Source: Raphanus sativus
Taxonomy: Eukaryota; Streptophyta; Magnoliopsida; Brassicales; Brassicaceae
Reading direction: 5' to 3'
Length of the DNA stretch: 64,000 nt
NCBI RefSeq assembly: GCF_000801105.2
Contig: NC_079516.1
Location: 1,116,001 to 1,180,000 of the forward strand
Both the position numbers and the translations under genes were made by a program. Each line of letters begins with the position of its first letter. Within the stretch, counting starts at the first letter, position 1. The notes under the pieces are model-generated. The model was given only the letters and a program-made list of their open reading frames with translations, made no database searches and was not told the DNA's origin. Positions 59,567 through 64,000 of this stretch are shown here, piece by piece.

Positions 59567-61146
59567 ATGGACTCTGGAGTAACGAATGAGAATCCACTTG
59601 TCTACCCGAAGAAACAACGGCGTCTTCGTACTGATCGAAGCAACACCGATGAGTTCGCAAGAGAACCAATAGATCAGCTCGAGATTTTTGATATCCTTTA
59701 ATTTTTCTTAGAATCGGTAACAAACTGCATATTCTCATAATTATATTTATTATATAATCAATTTTTTATGTTTCCCTTAACAATTTACAAATCATATAAG
59801 AGATATCAAAGATCCAGAGTATCCTCAGAGTTCTCTAGAAGATCTCTGTTTAGTTACAGAAGAATCAGGGCCGGTCCTAGGCTAAAGCCCATAAAGCAAT
59901 TTAGGGGCGCCAAACTTACAAACATTCAGCTTAGTCTAGTGGCTTATTAAATTTTATATCGACCTGCAGTTGATAGGTTTGAATCCTACAATGTCCGAAA
60001 AAAGAAGAAAAACAATTAAATAAAATCAAACTTAGTTCATCTTTTTACTTTATTAAAGACAATTGATCTTCTTTCTAGTTTATCTTTTATATTTCTTACA
60101 GTTTTATTTGTTAGAATTCATGTTATAACAGTTAATTTGAATTATAAATTGCTTTTATTCCACCTTTCATTGATTGATTTTAGTAGGAATAAATGCATCT
60201 CCTATTTAACTTTTTTATTTCTTCATTTTGTAATTTCTTGGAAACTATTGAAATTCAAAAAATATAAAATTATCATAGTGTTCTAATATTCTATAAAACT
60301 TTATGAAATTCATTAAATTTAACAAAGTAAAATTGATGTTAAAGTGATTTTGTAATATGTTCAGCTCTATTTTATAAATTATATATTTAAAATTTATAAA
60401 AACAATCAATAACTAGAATTAAGAATTAAGAATTAAGTGAAACTGTAAATATAAAGAGAAAAAAATATAAAGTGAGAACATTTTGATGTTTTTAATAGAA
60501 TTTTTTTGAATTTTAACAATATTTGATACTATTTTGGTTACATATTTAAATATAGTAAAAAAATATTTATGATTTAAGGGCAGTAATTTTTTTGTCCACT
60601 TTAGGCGTCCGAAGAGTCCGGACCGGCACTGAGAAGAATCAGTAGAAGTTGATGATGACAAGAGCTACGTTAGGTAAAAAAAACAACAGTAGTGAGACTT
60701 TTAACTTTTTTTTTTTTGACGTACAAGATGCTAAACTAATGCCATTCTTATTTACAGAATTACATTCAGACCAACTGTTCCACATTGTCACTTGCCAAAC
60801 ATGATTGGTCTTTGCATCTACTCAAAGCTTCTACAAACCCTTCCTGCTCGTTTCAAGGTACAGGAATTTTATATGTTACTTAAGAGTGATGAGAATCTTC
60901 AATGGTTAAATTATTAATTTTCCTGCATGTTTTGTTTAGGTTGATGTAAGAGTAGCACCAGGGAGTCATGCAACAGAGGCTTCAGGTACAAACTTTCAGA
61001 CTTGTTGTTTGAAACAGTTTTTGAAATAAAAGTTAAGGTCTGACTCTCAAATTGGTTTTAAAAATGCAGTCAATAAACGATTAGGAGATAAAGAGCGTAT
61101 AGCGGCAGCACTTGAGAATCCTGACTTTATGGGTCTTCTTAACTAA
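59567..61146 (+). pseudogene. AEL2: AE7-like MIP18-family gene disrupted by a hAT element
   Basis: Coding pieces: 59567-59690, 59791-59865 with 60640-60673 (one exon split by the transposon), 60758-60857, 60940-60985 and 61070-61146. Without the insertion they give 151 residues with the MIP18/DUF59 core: EPIDQLEIFD, RDIKDPEYP, then [43 protein letters not shown]. AE7 and relatives act in the cytosolic iron-sulfur cluster targeting complex. The 766-bp insertion puts a stop eight codons after the break (TAA at 59881), so this allele should make at most about 75 residues. Intron 1 is of the U12 class (ATATCCTTT at 59691, branch site CCCTTAAC at 59774-59781). Confidence 0.85.
59866..60631. mobile_element. 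hAT element inside an AE7-like exon
   Basis: 766 bases with inverted ends CAGGGCCGGTCC and (inverted) CAGTGCCGGTCC, and an exact 8-base target duplication AGAAGAAT (59858-59865 and 60632-60639). Near both ends it carries TAGGCGTCC/GGGGCGCC-like subterminal GC blocks; the interior is AT-rich with no transposase. Ends and duplication length define a non-autonomous hAT. Confidence 0.9.
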
Positions 61147-61979
61147 TGCTTACAAGTTTGTGATTTTGGATCCATGTAGAACTGTGTCTTTGCTTAGTTG
61201 ATTCTTAATATGCTCTTTACTCAGTTTTCTTATTCAACTTCATTCTTAAATATATAATCACAAGTTGTTGCTAAATAATGATTAGTATGGTATGAAAAAG
61301 TTGAATGATGGTATTTACTAGTCAGAATCAGCAAATTGGTAACTAAGATCTCTCCGTGGTCTAGAGATAAAAAGAATTCAAGTAAATAACGGGAGTTAAA
61401 TGCTTAGAAGTATGACTTAGACTTGGGTTGGAAGTTTCTGCATCTTGTAAAGGATTGTGTGGTTGAGTACTCGTTATGTTTATGGACTAAACTGTTCAGA
61501 TTGATGCACATCAAGTGAGATTCATCTTCTTCTATTATGTAAGTTGTAGGAGGAAACTTTACATGACTAAGTTAGTTCTCTGTCTCTTACTGAAGGGTAC
61601 TTCCTTTGGTTTATCGAAACATTCTCTGTAAGTTTTGCTTCTTGGGCAGGACCTGTGTGCTAGGCACAAGAGAGCTACTTGTAATCTTTACTCTATTTAT
61701 ACAACTTCATTCTCAAATATTTAGTCACAACTTGTCATTGCTAAATGAATAGCATGGTATGAAAAAGTTGCAGGAAAACAGAGGAATATTATATATGAAT
61801 GAAACTGATATCCATTTTTTGTTACAACATACTGTTACATTTTTTTTGTGTGGGTATTATTAACCCGAACCTAACTCACGGAGAAATCAATTTAAGTACA
61901 GTTTTTACGTTAGCACCAAAGATGATACTACAAAATTAACCAATAAAAAAAATATTCAGCGTGTAATGGAGAAAGCAAC
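61147..61979. other. Spacer between AE7-like gene and MYB3R
   Basis: Convergent 3' flanks. Two similar segments (near 61200-61290 and 61680-61770, sharing GTATGAAAAAGTTG, CAACTTCATTCT and CTAAAT) suggest a local duplication of about 90 bases. No gene. Confidence 0.5.
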
Positions 61980-64000
61980 TCATTTATCTTGGCCTGAGAC
62001 TTGAGAATCTCCTCCATCAAGCAACTTATCTTTCTCAGATGATTTGGTTTCATCATCAACCTTCTCTTCCTCCGGAGAGATGAACTCAAGCTGTCTCGAC
62101 TTGAAAACAGCTGTTCTTTTGGATCTTATCCGGTACGGAGGAGATAAGTTGTAAGCATTTGATCCACTATTCTCCTTCTCTTCTTCACAATCAGCCCTCT
62201 CTGAGATACCATTCACCTTTCCATCATCAACAACCTCTTTAGCAGCTTCTTCTTCTACTTCGTCTGTTCTGTTGTTATCCTCAACAACAACCACCTTCCG
62301 TCGTCTTTTCCTGAATATAGAAGGCGTGTTTGGGAATGTTCTAGCAGCTTCTCTCAGGAAAGACTCAGGACTCCTTGGAGCTGAACCGTTATTACTGTAC
62401 TCTTTTCTACAAGGCGGTGGTGGAGTGAAGAAGATAACAGGTGATGATGCGCTTGGACTGCAACCACATTCATACCCATACATACGCTGCTTATCCGCTT
62501 CTGAAGCCATGTGATCCTCTGTTTGAGGCTTCTTGTCGTTAAGATGATAACCATTCTCTGGCGATGGCTCTGGTTTAGGCAGCTGAGAAGAACGAACGTA
62601 CTCTTCAAAACCGGCCATTGGTGAAACTTCTTCAAGCGGAACAGAAGAGTTTAACTGCTCTTTTCTTTCTCCATCGAGCTTGTTTATCTGCGTAGTTCCA
62701 GAAGAGGTCTGAGCAACTGAAACAGAATCCCTTCTGTGAAGATACACTGGACGTTTGGTTGCACTATCAGGAACTCTGTTCGTTGGTAAGCCACCGTTAG
62801 CTAAGAAGAACTCTGACTTCTTCTTAAGTGAACTGTTCCAGTGGTTCTTTATCGAATTGTCGGTTCTGCATCAAGTTTTTAAGCAAAATTATTTTCGTTA
62901 AACGGCAGAGAAGCTAAGCCTTGTATAGAGTTCCTAACTACTATGTACCTGCCGGGTAAGACCTTAGCAATCTCAGCCCATTTGTTTCCGTGGACTCGAT
63001 GAGCATTCATGAGAGCTAACTCTTCCTCTGGAGTCCAAGCATCCTTGTTGATGCCAGGATTCAAATGGTTGTGCCACCTTCACACACAAAAAACAAAAAC
63101 ACATTGAAGCTTCCAAAATAATTTAAAATAAAAAAATGCATTTTTGCTCATATGGAGTTAAATGGTTTTTTTTTACCTCTCTCGACATTGCTTCCCAATT
63201 CTACCTGGTAAAGAGTTTGAGATGATAGACCATTTCGCAGGGCCGTATTTTTTAACAAGTTCAATGATCTTCTCATCCTCCTGCAAAAAAAAAAAACAAT
63301 AACTTTTTAGCTCACAATAATGAAAAGCCAACAAAACTATAAAAGAATAAGAAACAGAATCAACCTGTTGTGTCCAAGGTCCTTTGATAAGATCCGGATT
63401 CAAAACTTTCTGCCAACGGTGCAGGCACTGAACTTCAGTTCTATCAGGGAAGAACTCCGCTGGAAAAACAAACAAGAACAGTTCGTAAAACTACATAGCC
63501 AAGAGCAAGGAACTAAAGAAATGATCAAAAATTTCAGACAAGACTCCAAAACTCTTGAACATGTTGTAAAACTGCCATCAATAAAGCTAAAGGACAACTA
63601 GAATCTAAAGAAAAAGAAGTGAGATAAGTCATCTTACCTATCTTCTTCCAGCTCTTGCCATTAAATTTACAAACTGCTTGTCTCAATGTCTCATCCTGCA
63701 ACAAGTAAAAGAAAGCTCTCATCCCAATTCCAAGAACTAGTGATCCACCACAAGTTTTATATAGAAAAAAAGCAATCAATACAAACCTCTTCCGGAGTCC
63801 ACCCGCCTTTAGCTCGCCGTATAGGGCCACTCGTCCTCCTGCCATAACACAAAAGTTTATCAAAATCAATCTCATATAGAAACACAAAAAAACTATTACA
63901 GTAACCAGTTTAGGAACAAACGAGTTCAAAATTGTAAACTTTCATAGACAAAGAAGAGGAATGAAAAAAAGAACCTATGAGTTGGAGATACAGTGGCAGG
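61980..64000 (-). CDS. MYB3R3: Three-repeat MYB transcription factor (MYB3R), 5' part outside the window
   Basis: Exons in the window: beyond 64000-63975, 63788-63839, 63638-63695, 63365-63459, 63177-63280, 62949-63077 and 61980-62865. Three MYB repeats are readable: R1 (GGWTPEEDETLRQAV...SWKKIAEFFPDRTEVQCLHRWQKV), R2 (GPWTQQEDEKIIELVKKYG...PGRIGKQCRERWHNHL) and R3 ([41 protein letters not shown]). This is the animal-c-MYB-like class that binds MSA elements of G2/M genes in the nucleus. The long last exon has repressor-type C-terminal blocks (SPSASSPVIFFTPPP, SPESFLREAARTF, PPYRIRSKRTAVFKSRQLEF). Gene order points to MYB3R3, a repressor of mitotic genes outside G2/M. No lesion is seen in the part present. 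Confidence 0.93.

Overview
This is a stretch of plant nuclear DNA from a crucifer, most likely Brassica or a close relative. Coding regions are broken by short AT-rich introns with GT-AG ends, ribosomal protein genes carry telo-box and site II (TGGGCC/T) promoters, and the gaps are full of plant MITEs, hAT, Mutator-like, Helitron and Copia elements. From memory, the gene order TIM14, alpha/beta hydrolase, RPS23, APX2, RPL4, RVE8, PAH1, ankyrin gene, EXO70H, RPL35, TPR protein, HSP70, pectin acetylesterase, MT2, AE7-like, MYB3R matches the Arabidopsis thaliana chromosome 3 interval from about At3g09700 down to At3g09370. Gene names below rest on that collinearity plus motifs read in the translations; no database search was run.

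Layout. 0-19 kb is gene-dense: TIM14 (+), an F-box gene (-), an alpha/beta hydrolase (-), RPS23 (+), a DC1-domain gene (-), APX2 (-), RPL4 (-), RVE8 (-) and tRNA-Ser(UGA) (+). 19-22 kb holds a poly-A retroposition scar and a non-autonomous Helitron. PAH1/lipin (+) fills 22.8-26.3 kb. A decayed ankyrin-repeat gene split by a MITE lies at 28-29 kb, and EXO70H (-) at 29.7-31.6 kb. 31.6-36.6 kb is repeat-rich with a clean hAT MITE. RPL35 (-) follows, with a 5-kb LTR retroelement inserted just upstream. 42.6-47.4 kb is gene-poor and holds a gene-fragment mosaic, a hAT-like MITE and a Mutator-like foldback element. A plastid-targeted TPR protein gene (-) ends at 48.5 kb.

48.8-53.6 kb is a scrapyard: the last 30 codons of an HSP70, two pieces of pectin acetylesterase, a piece of the AE7-like gene, a duplicated pair of tiny membrane-protein genes and four MITEs. 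54.2-64 kb holds an intact pectin acetylesterase (+), MT2 (+), an AE7-like gene (+) broken by a hAT element, and the 3' part of a MYB3R gene (-) that runs off the window.

The genes are ordinary housekeeping and stress genes and do not form a pathway. The most unusual features are a chimeric retroelement with two primer-binding sites, two polypurine tracts and two LTR types (37.6-42.6 kb); an APX2 gene with both a broken splice acceptor and a lost stop codon; an AE7-like gene with a U12-type intron and a transposon inside an exon; and several transposon insertions whose pre-insertion sequence can be read exactly.
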